Assembly (NCBI RefSeq): GCF_902459465.1
Contig: NC_047073.1
Location: 11,657,036-11,721,035, forward strand
Source of the DNA: Asterias rubens
Lineage: Eukaryota > Echinodermata > Asteroidea > Forcipulatida > Asteriidae
DNA: 64,000 nt
Direction of reading: 5' to 3'
Below the pieces are notes generated by a model, which did not search any database, had not been told where the DNA came from, and worked only from the letters and a program-made list of their open reading frames with translations. Position 1 is the stretch's first letter. Each line of letters begins with the position of its first letter. This document shows positions 14,267 to 26,274 of this stretch, one piece after another. The position numbers and the translations under genes are program-made.

Positions 14267-15508
14267 CAAACCTGTACACATCTGGGCCAAATCCATTGTG
14301 TGAACCAGGAAAACATAATGAAGAACCATGCACAAAATGTTCCACATGTAAACCCCATTGTCATTAATTTTGGTTACAACAACAAAATAAGCTGTTCTTT
14401 TGTAAAGGTTTTCAGCAGATGTGGTTTCTTGAATACGACTTCATTTTAGAGGAAAACATTTCAGAGAAATATGTTTCAAACTCATATCTGTAAGCTTTTC
14501 AGGCTGAAATTGAAACAATGTTGTTTTATCCTTAGCTATCCTGTATAATACCTTAAACAATCTTTTAAAATTGCATTACCGAAAGTGAGTGGGCTATGAG
14601 TTATTCAGGGCCCACAGTAATAAAGCTGCTATCAGGAAAACAACTTTGCTTATCAAAAATATGAGTAGGGCACCAGTCGCATCGACGTAACCTTCGTGAT
14701 TTTTGGCGAGTCACCCGTTTCTGCTGAGGAAGAAATTGAGCCCTGGGTCCAGCTTCATACAGCTGCTTAATGGACGACTTTGTGCTACTGCCAAAGTTTC
14801 CATTGCATAAGCTGCTAAACCACAAGTACAGAAAAAAGGTAAGCAAACCTTCTGGTGCTTAATCGTGAAAATGAATGATGTAACCATGCAAAACCATGGT
14901 GAACACGCAAGCTGGTCGTCTTACTTTCTTGCTAACCTGAAAATACTCTTATGCTTAAAGGCACTGGATACTATTGGCAATTACTCAAAATAATTGTTAG
15001 CATAATGTTAGTGTATGTTGGGATACACCAACTAGAGTACTGGTATTTGACAGTTACCAAAGGTGTCCAGGGTCTTTAAACACATTCTTCTGCTTTAGTT
15101 AGCATGAATATTTGCTTATCTTCAAATAGCAAAATGAAATTGGCTTTGCTTGGAAAATTGTTGTGGTCAGCAAGCTGAATGAAATTGGGCCTTGCTCCTA
15201 CAGGAATGAAAATCTAAGGTTTCCAGACAGCATACTGTATTTTGGAGTACAAGGGCTGACCTATACGCTTGGTGATGGATTTTATAGACTTTGCAGGTCA
15301 TTAATCACAATTTTTAACAATTTTCCAAGGACAAATAACAATCAGAAAGTAGACTTTAGTAGGAAGAATATCATGCCTGAGTTTAGAAACCTTTCTAGGA
15401 GGCGACTTGGAAGGGGCGACTTTGCTAGGGGGCGACTTGGCAAAGGGTAGCTTTGCTAAGGGGTGAATTGGCAAGGGGTGGCTTTGTTCTTGATGACTGG
15501 TTTTCATT
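14267..15508 (-). other. Spacer or 3' UTR below the IPP gene
   Basis: No gene seen. It contains an internally deleted HP-A copy (14955-15079) and a degenerate tandem repeat of GGCGACTTNG(G/C) units (15398-15490). Part may be the 3' UTR of the minus-strand IPP gene. Confidence 0.45.
14955..15079 (+). mobile_element. HP-A element, internally deleted
   Basis: Both ends and TTAA flanks (14955-14958, 15076-15079) are kept, but only 125 bases remain. It is a minimal hairpin derivative of the family. Confidence 0.75.
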
Positions 15509-17028
15509 TCAAATGACTGCAACGGCAGCCTCGCAACGACTTATTGGCATCTTGCCCATATCTATCCAAGAGTTGGTCCTTGTGTCGTAACATTCTACCA
15601 AATCAAGCGTCTTAGGGGCGCGGTTACTCTTTCCAGAGGAACGCCCTCCCATGAGGTAAATCAGTCCATTCACGGTTGCCACTGAAGCACCGGCACGGGG
15701 CATCGACATATGCTTCACACTTGTCCACTGGTCCTTTCAATTAGAAAAATAAACCAAACAAGTAAATAGTAGATTAATAAAACAAAATTACAGAAATGTT
15801 TGGCAAAGTGGTGTTATTGTTAATCATACTACCAATTGCTTTTCTCTACCCAGGGGTAAATGGGTAACTGTAGTGAGGGCAGAGATGGATCTTGTGATTG
15901 ATTTAGCCGAGTAGCACATATTAATGTTGCACAGGCTGTATACTTACCAGGGAGTTGAAATGGTTTAAGGAATGATTTAAGGCCTAGTGACCAGGGGTAA
16001 TAATGTTGGAAACGCTTTGGAAACCACTCGAGTGTGAAAAGCGCTGTATAAAAACTGGTTATTATTATTACTACTAATGACTAGTTCTTAAAAAGCGCAT
16101 TTCACAATAACCGTCTCAATGCGCTTTACATTAGTGCCTGGTCATTGGGCCATAGCATTCCTTTAATCTTTCTTAGTTCCCTTGAGAGTATACAAACTGG
16201 GCAACCAGAGCGCTCAACATGCTTTCTCATGAATACACAATATCAACCTCTACACATGCAGGTACCCAATGGGGGAAGTAAAGCATCAGGACACAAGTAC
16301 CACGACCAGGATTCGAACCCACACTCCGATGACTCAACCACCAGAACTTGAATTTGATGCTCTAAACCACTCAACCACGACAGGGATTCGAACCCACACT
16401 CCGATGACTCAACCACCAGAACTTGAATTCGATGCTCTAAACCACCCAACCATGACAGGGATTCGAACCCACACTCCGATGACTCAACCACCAGAACTTG
16501 AATTTGATGCTCTAAACCACTCAACCATGACAGGGATTCGAACCCACACTCCGATGACTCAACCACCAGAACTTGAATTTGATGCTCTAAACCACTCAAC
16601 CATGACAGGGATTCGAACCCACACTCCGATGACTCAACCACCAGAACTTGAATTTGATGCTCTCTACCATGACACCCTACACCTTTATTATTACTCTCAT
16701 AGATTTAAAAAAAAATAAACCACTCAAATCTTGCAGCCCAAGACAGGGCTTGAACTTAACCACAGGGCTTGAGACAGGGCTTGAACTCAAGGCCAGTGAC
16801 TTGGAAAAACCTGTAACTTGACAAGTCTAGCGGGCTTGTCTTTTTCAAGAGAGTAACAATCAGATACTTCAATGTTTGCTCATTATAAAGTAAGTTTTTA
16901 TGCTAACAATTATTTTGAGTAATTAGTGTCCAGTAAATGCGAACCACCAACTTTATTACAAAATATATAAACTTTTTTCAAAAGTAAAAATGTCGACGTC
17001 ATTGTCATTTCTAAGCGCTTTGCATCGC

Positions 17029-17074
<46 letters not shown>

Positions 17075-20000
17075 TCATCAACTGACAATTTTAGTTGTAT
17101 TTAAGTCAACTCTGATTACCTCAAGTATGGAGTATCTCTCCACCGATTTCAGAACACTTTTATCTGCACTGAGTCCGCCCATAACATAGAGATCATCTCC
17201 TAACACCCCTATACTGCAATGGGATCTCTTATGCTTCATACTGGCCAGACTGTTCCATTCACTCGTTACAGGGTTGTAGCTTTCAAGCGATCTCAGAACC
17301 ACCCCTGTTGCAGTTGGGTCTGTGCTCCCTCCAGCTAGGTAAATCAACCCTGGCCGACAGAAACACAAAACAATCAAATTCATTTCCCTTGCGAACAAAA
17401 TGTTCTGGACTTGAACAATCTACATTAAAACAAAAAGGTAAAGAAAGAAAAAGTCTCATCAGGCAAGTCAGTTCAGGGCCCAATTTCATGGCTCTGCTAA
17501 CTGTTTACAGGCAAGCATTGGCGCTTATGGAAGCCGGGTATTAAAGGGTCTATGTACTTTTTGTAGGACAAAAATCACAATGTCCACAGAATTACACTAA
17601 ACTTACACAGTTTGAAGATAATGATAGTAGAAAGCTTCCCTGAAAATATTATTTGCTGTGAGAAGCTGTAGTTTTTGAGAAAGAGTAAAACAATGTCATG
17701 AAAATAATTTTCGTCTCAGTGATCATGAGACGAAAATTATTTTAGCACGTAAAAATGTATTTTCATGACATTGTTTTACTCATTTCCCAAAAACTACAGC
17801 ACCTCAGCAACTAATATTTTAAGTTATGCTTTCTACTATCATTATCTTCAAACGGTGTAAGTTTAATGTAAATCGGTGGACATTGTGTTTTGTGTTAATA
17901 AAAGTACCCAAATCCTTTAAAGCCATTGGACCCTTTCGGTTCAGAAAAAAAATAAAAGTTCACAGATTTACAAATAACTTACAGGGTTTACAGAAGGCAA
18001 TGGTGAAAGACTTCTCTTGAAATATTATTCCATGAAATGCTTTACTTTTTGAGAAAACAGCAAAACAATATAAATTCTTGTTAACGAGAATTACGGATTT
18101 ATTTTAAACACAATGTCATGACACGGCGAAACGCGCGGAAACAAGAGTGGGTTTTCCCGTTGTTTTCTCCCGACTCCGATGACCGATTGAGCCTAAATTT
18201 TCACAGGTTTGTTATTTGATATAGAAGTTGTGATACACAAAGTATGGGCCTTGGACAACACTGTTTACCGAAAGGGTCCAATGGCTTTAAGTGCTTACGG
18301 CAAGCGTATATCCTGGGTTACATGTAGCAGATAATTTTTGCTTGTGCGCATGCTTATTACTCCTTGTTACTAGGCATTCTCCCCTTACACAGCTAGCACA
18401 GAAGTTTGGCCCTTGCACAGTCGCAAAGAATGGTAATCCCAAGCCCAGAATTTGGCGGTAAGCAAAGCCATGAAATCAGGCCCAGTTAGGTTTGTAAAGT
18501 GAGGTTTGTGGAGGCACCATGTAATCAATCTAGAAGAATCAGTGGTTTAACAACTCCTTAATTTAATTAACTTGAGTTGCTAAACCACTTGCTCCTCTCA
18601 GAACCACCACAGCTCATTTATTAGAGATTTAAAACGTGGTGTCTACATGTATACAAGGTCACCATGCAATTTTTAAAAACCTACCGAGTTGAGTTTTTTT
18701 GTATAAATGATTTGGTACTACACGTACATGTAGGATAGCACAAGGAGAACTAGGGTAGAGATTTCATAATAAGCTTGTCTCCAGGGCCCAATTTTATGGC
18801 TCTGCTTACCACCATATTTTGTGTTACAATTACCATTCTCTGCTAACTGTGCCGAAGCGCCGAATTTCAGCTATGTAAGCAAATTATGTCTATGATTTTT
18901 GGGGTTGAACAAAGAATTGACTAGAGTGGGATTCGAACCAACGACCTTCGGATTAACGTGCCGGCGCTCTACCAACTGAGCTTTCTAACTGAGCTTTCTA
19001 TTGGCGGTGTCCCTATTTTGTCAATATCTTTGTTCGAGGGTGCTAGTCAGAAACCATACAACCGTTAACTGCCTTGTAGCCAGGGATCACACCCACATTA
19101 TGTCTAGTAACATGGAGTACGAATGCAAAAAATGTCCTGAATGGTAAGAAAAGAGTTTAGTATTTTAGGTCTCTTACCGCCAACCTCTGCAATAGCAAAG
19201 TAACTTTTTCCTTCAGGCATCCTTTCTGGTAGCACACACCATCCTCCTCGTTCCGCATCGAACTTCTCAATGCTCCTTAAGACATCACTCCCTTCTATTC
19301 CTCCTAAGATATAGATGACTCCATCAACGGTACACACCCCATGTCCGCAGCGTTGGGTCATAATAGGAGGCATATCGCTCCAGTGTTTCGTCACTGGATC
19401 CAACATCTCAACAATGTTGTTTATAAGAGCATCACACTCTCCTCCGATTGCGTACAGTGACCCGTTTAAGAACGCCACTCCATGCCCGTGACGGGGCTGT
19501 TGAAGACTTGGCATCGAGGTCCAACTGTTTGTGAAGGTGTCCAGCTGTATCACGGAGTCTAAGGTTTCCATGTCGTAGAATCGATCACCGGGATTCCTAC
19601 GGTAGCCACCTACCAGCACGACGTACTTCCTGGCGTTCTGTCTAGGCTCGTGCAGATTAGGGCTGGAGAACACTGATTGCAGAGGGCGTAATGTTGAGCT
19701 ATGTCGCTTATCGGGGTTAAAACGCTCCAAGAGCTTCCCTAGGGCCACTCGAAGACTCAGGTCTTGACACGCCTTAATGTAGTCAAACAGCTGATGCTGC
19801 GAGATGATCGGAAACCTAACAGGCTCCAAGACCTGGACTAGGTTCTTACGGCGCTCACTTGGCGAGTGAAGAATCCACCGCATGGCAGCCTGGAAGACCT
19901 CAAACTCTCTGTCCACCCTCAGCTCTTCGCTTCTCAGCAAAGTCATGATGTCTTCCAGCGACAGTTCAAGAAATTCATCCAGCTCAGATACCTGAGCGAA

Positions 20001-20833
20001 GTAAGCGCAGGCAAACGCTAGACACGTCGCGGCCAGATCCTCACAGGAGTGGGCTCGGGCAAAGCAGAGGATGCCAAGACAGTTGGATGGATGGAGTTGT
20101 GTCTTGAAGAAGGAGCAGCAAAGATTTACCACGCCCTGAAGTTGAATCATGTCGGCTGCTGTTAAGAGATCCTCAACGATATCAGACTCCACACTCAAAT
20201 ATCCTGCATTAAACAAAAAGCATTCAATTCAATTCAATCCAATGATGGTAAGCTTTGGATGAAGGTCAAACAGACAAAACTGCAATGGATTGACGTGACT
20301 CTCCTGAAAACATTGCTCTGTGATTTTCACTTTTTCTCTCTCAAAAACTTGACAACTAATGACTTAGCTGAAACTTCTACAGGTAAATTTTTACATACAT
20401 CTTCATTCACAGTGAGTATCAAGGATTCATTTCTTTGCCAAAAGCTTGATCTAACAAGGTATTACAACCCTGAGTGTTTTTGAAAATAAAAAGGTTGGTG
20501 GAGAATACTAATCAACTTTTTGTAAAACATGGCCTTAGTAAACTTACCACTGTACATGTAATCCAGAAGAAGTTTGAAGACGTTGCCCTCAATTCCAAGA
20601 ATGTCAACGACATCTTGGTGAACCTCTCTCATCCCCCCAGAGAACATTCCTTGGAAATACGGACTACACGCAGACAGGACAGCACGGTGGCAGCAGAAGC
20701 TGGTCTTTCCCACACGCAGCTCGACGTCACAAAATTGGCTCTCAGCGCGCAGGCGGTCAAGTCCATCCAGGAGATTCTTGGCGTGGTTCCGGTCGCAATA
20801 TCTCTCATCGTCTTCGCTGATGGATGTTGCCAT
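15509..20833 (-). CDS. IPP, BTB-BACK-Kelch protein
   Basis: Four coding exons: 20833-20548, 20203-19178, 17349-17120 and 15733-15509. Phases agree (1, 1, 0) and give 588 residues, close to vertebrate IPP (about 584). The start MATSISEDDERYCDRNHAK is the first ATG after an upstream splice acceptor. BTB is about residues 28-130 (FCDVELRVG, HRAVLSACSPYF), BACK about 130-235 and six kelch repeats from about 287 to the end, each with a GG pair. IPP signatures include ILGIEGNVFKLLLDYMYSG, RSEELRVDREFEVFQAAM, RRKNLVQVLEPVRFP, ARKYVVLVGGY and the C-terminal GRSSGKS...APKTLDLVECY...SRCEAAVAVI. IPP is described as an actin-binding kelch protein; by family it should also be a Cullin-3 substrate adaptor. 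Introns hold HP-B, HP-C and SINEs. No frame damage. Confidence 0.95.
15851..16078 (+). mobile_element. SINE-3 3' portion in an IPP intron
   Basis: Contains CCAGGGGTAATAATGTTGGA, as in other SINE-3 copies, and ends AAAGCGCTGTATAAAAACTG followed by GGTTATTATTATTA, a typical SINE tail with a short tandem repeat. Confidence 0.65.
16085..16680 (-). mobile_element. SINE-3 with five tandem tRNA-Leu-like heads
   Basis: On the minus strand, five 75-base units (about 16676 down to 16302) are followed by one SINE body (16300 to 16085). Each unit has an A box TGGTTGAGTGG, an anticodon-loop region TTCAAGTTCTGG as in tRNA-Leu(CAA), and a B box GGTTCGAATCC. The body starts TGGTCGTGGTACTTGTGTCC. Both strands are open across the array only because 75 is divisible by three. 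Confidence 0.8.
16880..16938 (-). mobile_element. HP-A fragment
   Basis: AAGTTTTTATGCTAACAATT, TTTTGAGTAATTA and GTGTCCAGT match one end of HP-A only. Confidence 0.5.
17034..17075. repeat. (ATT)n microsatellite
   Basis: About fourteen ATT units starting some 45 bases inside the IPP intron below the exon 3 donor (minus strand). Likely variable in length. Confidence 0.85.
17541..17920. mobile_element. HP-C hairpin element, complete
   Basis: TTAA at both ends. AGGGTCTATGTACTTTT at the left pairs with AAAGTACCCAAATCCT at the right. The centre is ATAATTTTCGTCTCAGTGAT / ATGAGACGAAAATTATTTT. The whole 380 bases fold back. Inside an IPP intron. Confidence 0.85.
17917..18290. mobile_element. HP-B element, complete
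   Basis: Bounded by TTAA, shared on the left with the HP-C element. Ends AGCCATTGGACCCTTTCGGT and ACCGAAAGGGTCCAATGGCT. Internal AATTCTTGTTAACGAGAATT palindrome. 374 bases. Confidence 0.88.
18885..19085 (-). mobile_element. SINE-2 (tRNA-derived)
   Basis: Minus strand: GAGCTCAGTTGG-like A box region (AAAGCTCAGTTGGTAGAGCG), GTTAATCC loop, B box GGTTCGAATCC, then tail CTCTAGTCAATTCTTTGTTC. An 11-base piece of the D arm is duplicated. The anticodon stem is mispaired, so this is not a working tRNA. Confidence 0.7.
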
Positions 20834-20847
20834 GACGACAGCAACCA
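20548..20847 (-). other. IPP first coding exon with 5' splice acceptor
   Basis: Minus strand reads TTTTCTTCATGATTTAG|TGG at 20848/20847, a plausible acceptor 14 bases above the ATG at 20833. This implies a separate upstream 5' UTR exon, not located. The donor is CAGTG|GTAAGT at 20548/20547. Confidence 0.55.
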
Positions 20848-21076
20848 CTAAATCATGAAGAAAAGGTTCTCAATATCATGCACATTCATTGATAACAAAC
20901 AATCACACACACAAATTTTAAAAAGAAATGTTTACTTTCTTAGTTGTCTAAATTGTAATCACCTTGATCTTAAAACCCTAGCTATACCACATTTTACAAA
21001 TTTTCCTTTCTCCAAATCTTTGCCGAATAATTAATACAGCTCGTGCTAGATGCCAAACCCAACATTACAACTGCAC

Positions 21077-21161
21077 AGTGCACACTAGTTGCGACAACGT
21101 AACCCTCCTCCCAACGGCCGCCAGGCGAGGAGGGTTACGTTATAGCAACTAAGTGCACACT
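21077..21161. repeat. Long hairpin near the IPP 5' end
   Basis: AGTGCACACTAGTTGCGACA...ACCCTCCTC (21077-21110) is repeated inverted at 21127-21161 (GAGGAGGGT...TAGCAACTAAGTGCACACT), with a 16-base loop. Probably a small hairpin element, in the putative IPP 5' intron. Confidence 0.75.
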
Positions 21162-21169
21162 CAATGTCA

Positions 21170-22735
21170 AACAATAGCCGTTCATTTTGTAAACAAAAAC
21201 CAAAAGAACAAACAAAACAAACCACGTACAACAAAGAAGCTGCAATGATCATGATTGATAATTAATATTAATAAGAACATTGTGATCATTGTCATTGATT
21301 GTGTTTTTACTTTACATTGGACAAAACGAGTGACAAAGTGACAGTTGGATTTGGATTCGGCATCTTTTCCAATTTCAGCCATATTTATTGGAAAAGAACG
21401 CTTTTAGATTAGTAACCATAATATTTTTTTTATTCAGCCATAAAAATAATGACAACAAAAACAAATTGACAAGTGTGACTATTTTTATTACCTTGCTTTA
21501 TTGAGTTGAATAAAAAATTCAATTTGATTTCCTTTACTCTCTCCGTCTAGTTTGGGTGGATGACGACCACGACGACACGGTCGCTGCAGCATTATGGGCT
21601 AGGAAACTCCAGGTAGTTATGACTATGAGCCCTGTTTGCACTACTCGTTTCTGTTTTCATTTGGTGTTAAAATTAGAAGAGATTTTCCGCAGCATCAAGG
21701 CCACCATTATTTGGCAGCTGTTCGTGTTTCGCTCTTTAAAAAAATAGTCGGCATCTATGCCACATTGTGCGTAGACACAAACAGAATTGGCGTCTGGGTA
21801 TCATACGATGAAATTGTAAGATGGCCCGTTCAAATCAACTGAGGGCGCTATACAGCTTGCACGGTCCCATTGCAAAAAATGGGCGTGTCACTTCTTGAAA
21901 ACCACATTCTTATTATTCTCAAAATAACATTCTTGTGACCTTTTTTTCAAGTTATGTCTTGAGTTCGTTATTTTCAATTATCATATTATTAAAAAACCCA
22001 AAGACCCCAACATTCCAACAATACCGCAAAACCATCCACATCAGTATAATCCAATGTTACTTGATTGAAAAAGCAGAGCATTTCTCTGCTTTGTGAAAGT
22101 GGACGGGAATAAGCTTTGCCAACTACGCTCGTCTAAATCATTGTGAGAAATGGCTCCCTCTGAAGTAACGTAGTTGTTGAGAAAGTGGTAATTTCCCTCA
22201 CTCAATTAATAATAAACCACTTCAGCTGAAGCCTAGGCATCCGAAACACTGAGCCATTTATTATGCATCTGAAAGCACACAAAGTTGTGCAACAAGGGTG
22301 TTTTTTCTGTCACTATTCTCTTGCAACTTCGAATAACCAACTATTAAGTCAAAATGTTCACAGCTTTGATATTTTATGCATTATTTTGGGATACACCCGA
22401 GTGAGAACAAGGCTTTGATAATAACATTACCAAAGGCGTCCACGGCTTTACCTATGAGCTTTACCTCGTCCAAAATAAAGAACCCACACACTTCACGTTT
22501 ATCTTTTTTAAAAACTGTCCTTTATTTCAAACTTTTATTTGCATAAATCAAAAGATTAAACATTAATAAATGTCAACTGACAAAATGTTAAATATCTGAA
22601 CCCAAAAACTTACAAAGTATATAATACCTGATGTTAAAGTGCACATCCCTACTCCTTCAATTAAAAAACAAACTATATTAATCTGATGTCACAAAACTTA
22701 ATATCCACATCAAACTTACCCGAGTAATAAACCTA
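21170..22735. other. No gene; IPP upstream region and decayed HP-A
   Basis: 21540-21620 is a GC-richer stretch that could hold the IPP promoter (minus strand), unproven. 22138-22455 is a diverged HP-A copy (GTGAGAAATGGCTCCCTCTG, CTTGCAACTTCGA, TTACCAAAGGCGTCCACGGC). The rest shows nothing. Confidence 0.45.
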
Positions 22736-22785
22736 TGATTTTTTTTCCCCACAGAGCTCGGGACAGTACTGATACTACGATTATC
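22735..22785 (+). mobile_element. SINE-1 tail fragment
   Basis: GATTTTTTTTCCCCACAGAG then CTCGGGACAGTACTGA matches the tail of the SINE-1 copies at 44660-45030. It abuts the next HP-A element. Confidence 0.55.
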
Positions 22786-23165
22786 ATGTGGACACTATTG
22801 GTAATTACTCAAAATAATTATTAGCACTAAGCCTCACTTGGTAAAGAGTAATGGGGAGAGGTTGGCAGTATAAAACATTGTGAGAAACGGCTCCCTCTGA
22901 AGTGCCATAGTTTTCGAGAAAGAAGTAGTTTTCCATGAATTTGATTTCGATACCTCAAGTTTACAACTTGAGGTCTCGAAATCAACCATCTAAACACACA
23001 CAACTTCGTGTGACAAGGGTGTTTTTTCTTTCATTATTATCTCGCAAGTTCGATGACCGATTGAGCTCAAATTTTCACAGGTTTGTTATTTTATGCATAT
23101 GTTGAGATACAGCAACTGTGAAGGCTAGTCTTTGACAATTTACCAATAGTGTCCATTGCCTTTAA
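22786..23165 (+). mobile_element. HP-A element
   Basis: Left end GTGGACACTATTGGTAATTA without the TTAA; right TTAA at 23162-23165. Intact central hairpin. Confidence 0.85.
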
Positions 23166-23261
23166 CAATCATCAGTGTATAATAATGGGTAGCACAAAAA
23201 CACATCAGTTGTATTTCATACGTTCCAAAACCAGTCTCAGTGCCCAATTTCATATAGCTTC

Positions 23262-23641
23262 TTATAGACACTGGACACTATTGGAAATTGACCAGTCTTC
23301 TCACTTGCTGTATCTCAACATTATGCGTAAATTTACAAATCTGTGAAAATTTGAGCTCAATCGATCATTAAGTTGCGAGATAATAATGAAAGAAAGGAGA
23401 CCCTTGTCACACGAAGTTGTGTGCTTTCAGATGCTTGATTTCGAGACCTAAAAATTCTAAATCTGAGGTCTCGAAATCAATTTGTGGAAAATTACTTCTT
23501 TCTCGAAAACTACGTCACTTCAGAGGGAGCCGTTTCTCACAATGTTTTATACTATCTACAGCTCTCCATTGCTCGTTACCAAGTAAGTTTTTATGCTGAT
23601 AATTATTTTGAGTAATTACCAATAGTGTCCACTGCCTTTAA
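23262..23641 (-). mobile_element. HP-A element
   Basis: Second copy, in opposite orientation, about 100 bases after the previous one. Right TTAA at 23638-23641; left end ACACTGGACACTATTGGAAA. Confidence 0.85.
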
Positions 23642-24139
23642 ATAAGAAGAAAACATTGCTTGTAAACACATTAGCTGCTCAGCAGAAACCAGAAGGTCGA
23701 TACCAGTCACATGTGACTTCTTGTGCAAATAGAATCAGTACCGAATAGAATGCGAGGAATAATGAACACTGTTATTTTAAAATTGTGAACCTTTGATGTA
23801 CATGTTTTTATTTATAGTTCATTTTCCTATCTTTTTTTATAAACATAAATTGTAATAAATATTTTATTATTCGTTTTATTACTTGTTTTACAACCAGATG
23901 TTTAGAGGCAGGTCTACGGACCACAGTAGTTACTTGGCTTTTGTTTCTCCAAGCCCATGTGGAAGTATTTTTTGTATTGTCTAGTATCGATAAATTGGAT
24001 GAATAAATAATAATTATAGCAACATAAGGTACATGTGACGTGGTATTTTAGCTGGTACCCTTTTCCTCATAATGTTGTTGTGTTCAGCTTAGTTTTTTTT
24101 ATGCCCAATCAGCTTTTTGACATTGGGCCCTGGTTGCAG

Positions 24140-24550
24140 AAAACAATCCTTCAAAATTAAGTGACTCCTACAGCCATTTAAAAACAATCCTTCAAAATTA
24201 AGTGACTCCTACAGCCTCATTCTCTACAAAATTAACCGGTATGAGTTTATGAAGAATCGCCGCCAACCAAATCCTTCAAAATCAACCAATTTGAGTCTAT
24301 GGAGTTTTGACACTGCCTCAATCCTTCAAAATCACTTAATATATATGGGTTAACTTATAAAAGATGGCTGCCGTTCAAATCCTACAAAATCCACTGACCT
24401 GAGTCTATGCAGTATTCCTACTGCCGCAATCCTTCAAAATCACCTGCTATGTGAGTAAACTTATGACGGATTGCTGCAGCCCAACCCAAATCCTTCAAAA
24501 TCAACCAATTTGAGTCTATGTAGTATTCACACTGCCTAAATCCTTATAAA
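24140..24550. repeat. Minisatellite of AATCCTTCAAAATCA units
   Basis: Starts with a direct duplication (24140-24176 and 24181-24216). It continues as units of about 45-70 bases, each with AATCCTTCAAAATCA or a near variant, several followed by GAGTCTATG. Eight or more copies, degenerate. Confidence 0.8.
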
Positions 24551-24827
24551 CAACCAGCTATGAGTTTAAAAAGGCAAATGGAAACAAAGCAATCAGTGTG
24601 AAATTATTTGCAGGACTCAAATTTGGTATAAATTCCACACAAAACCACAGGGTTTGTAGCTCACTTTGTTTACCAAACTGGAATTTGAACAAGTTAGTTC
24701 TAAGAGAAGACTAACATTTCACCTCATTTGTCTTTTGAGTAAAGTATAATTCAATACTGAACAGAATCAAAACGCATTTAACAAACTCAAAGGCAACATT
24801 TGAACATATTTAAATTTGGTTTTGACC

Positions 24828-24975
24828 CTTACACCGATGTGTATTCATTACTCTATACTCGGTATTTTCCTGAGCTGTGAACAATATTCACTGTAGGCAA
24901 ATCACTTGGGTGGGATTCGAACCTACAACCTTTGCAATTCTAGAGCAGATGGTGTAGGGGTTAACCTAATTAAAT
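24828..24975 (-). mobile_element. SINE-1 copy, minus strand
   Basis: B box GGTTCGAATCCCACCC at 24905-24920 (minus). The tail in minus sense runs through CTCAGGAAAATACCGAGTAT to ACACATCGGTGT, as in the copies at 44866-45030. Confidence 0.65.
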
Positions 24976-25289
24976 TTGTTATTCCGATGCAAAAAGTTAA
25001 CATCTATTGAACACAATTATTTTTAAATTCACATCATTGAATTCCTGTATATATAATTTTAAATTTGAGTTATATGTAAATAAGCTATTCTTCAAACAAA
25101 CTTGAATCAACGATTCTGATTTGTCAATCCATGGCAACAACACTGTCTGTATCATTTATACAAAAAAACGCAAAATGTATAGCTATTTCAACACTGCATT
25201 TTGCGTCGAGTTGCACGTTGAGTTTGCTTGCCATGTCCAACTCGGCCTTGTGTAATAACTTTATCTGTCCAATTATTAGCACCACCCCG

Positions 25290-25505
25290 CTCTGTTGTGG
25301 AGTCAAAAACATGGTTCTACAAAATGACGAACCGTGTTAATTCACAAAGTAAAACGAAAACCACACAATTTAGAGGCATATTTGTGTGGATCATTGTAAT
25401 CTACTTCTAGGTATTTTTCAAACCATTCATTTTACAACAAACGATTTCAAACATTTTCTTAGAGGACAACAAATCGTCCGATCCCAGGCAATGTGTCCTT
25501 ACTAA
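25290..25505. mobile_element. HP-D element, decayed right half
   Basis: GGAGTCAAAAACATGG, ACAAAATGACGAACCGTGTT, GTGTGGATCATTGTAATCTA and ATCGTCCGATCCCAGGCAAT follow the right arm of the complete HP-D copies. Confidence 0.6.
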
Positions 25506-25509
25506 TGAC

Positions 25510-26225
25510 CTTCTTCCTTGGTTTGCTTTGTAAGTGTGCCATGCAAGACTTAAAAACAAAACAAAAACCAATTGGCAGCATTTCAGATTATTAAAAATGA
25601 TAGTTTAACAAAAAATTGTATTTATTTGTAATAACTCCTGATAATAACACAATTATCAGCATTATTTCAGGCTTGATGCTTCATTCTTGAAAAGGCAAGG
25701 GCACTGAGGCATTTTCTCTTTGGTAAAGAAACCATTTCAAGGGGCACCAAGGCAATGACCAGGGCCAACGGAGGCCATTGCGTCTGATGCCTCTGTGAAG
25801 TATCAGGCCAGATGACTTTGTTAGGTATTCCAGTAAAAATTTCACCAATTTTTTTTTTTATTTTCTTTGGCATGAGGCATACCGAATCATTTCATCAAGG
25901 TTTAATTTAGTCTGATTTGTGGCATTACTCCATGGAAATAATTGCTTTATGATATGGCTTTCAAAATCGAAGCAACATTTCGATCAAAAACAATCTGATC
26001 TTCTTCAGAAAACAAAAACTGAAGTTTTGTCATTTGGCACTACAGAAATTGCAAGGGGATATTAATTGAATTTGAACTTGCTTAAAGCACATCGGTGTAT
26101 GACAAACACAAATTTTTACAACAATAAATTTGGCAAAAAAAACTCATTCGACTAGCCACTATCACTTATAATTAAGGCTATACATAAAGAATGTCATAAT
26201 ATCGTTACTAAATAACCCATTTTAA
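25510..26225. other. No gene recognised
   Basis: AT-rich spacer. The minus-strand open frame at 25667-25873 shows no family features. Confidence 0.4.
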
Positions 26226-26274
26226 ATCCCCCTGGCTTGTAGGAGTGGCAGTGCTCTATCCAGACCCAAGCTCT

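Noticed and set aside
16243..16718. Two overlapping open frames with 25-residue repeats
   Set aside because: Translations of the five 75-base tRNA-like heads; both strands open at once, unit divisible by three.
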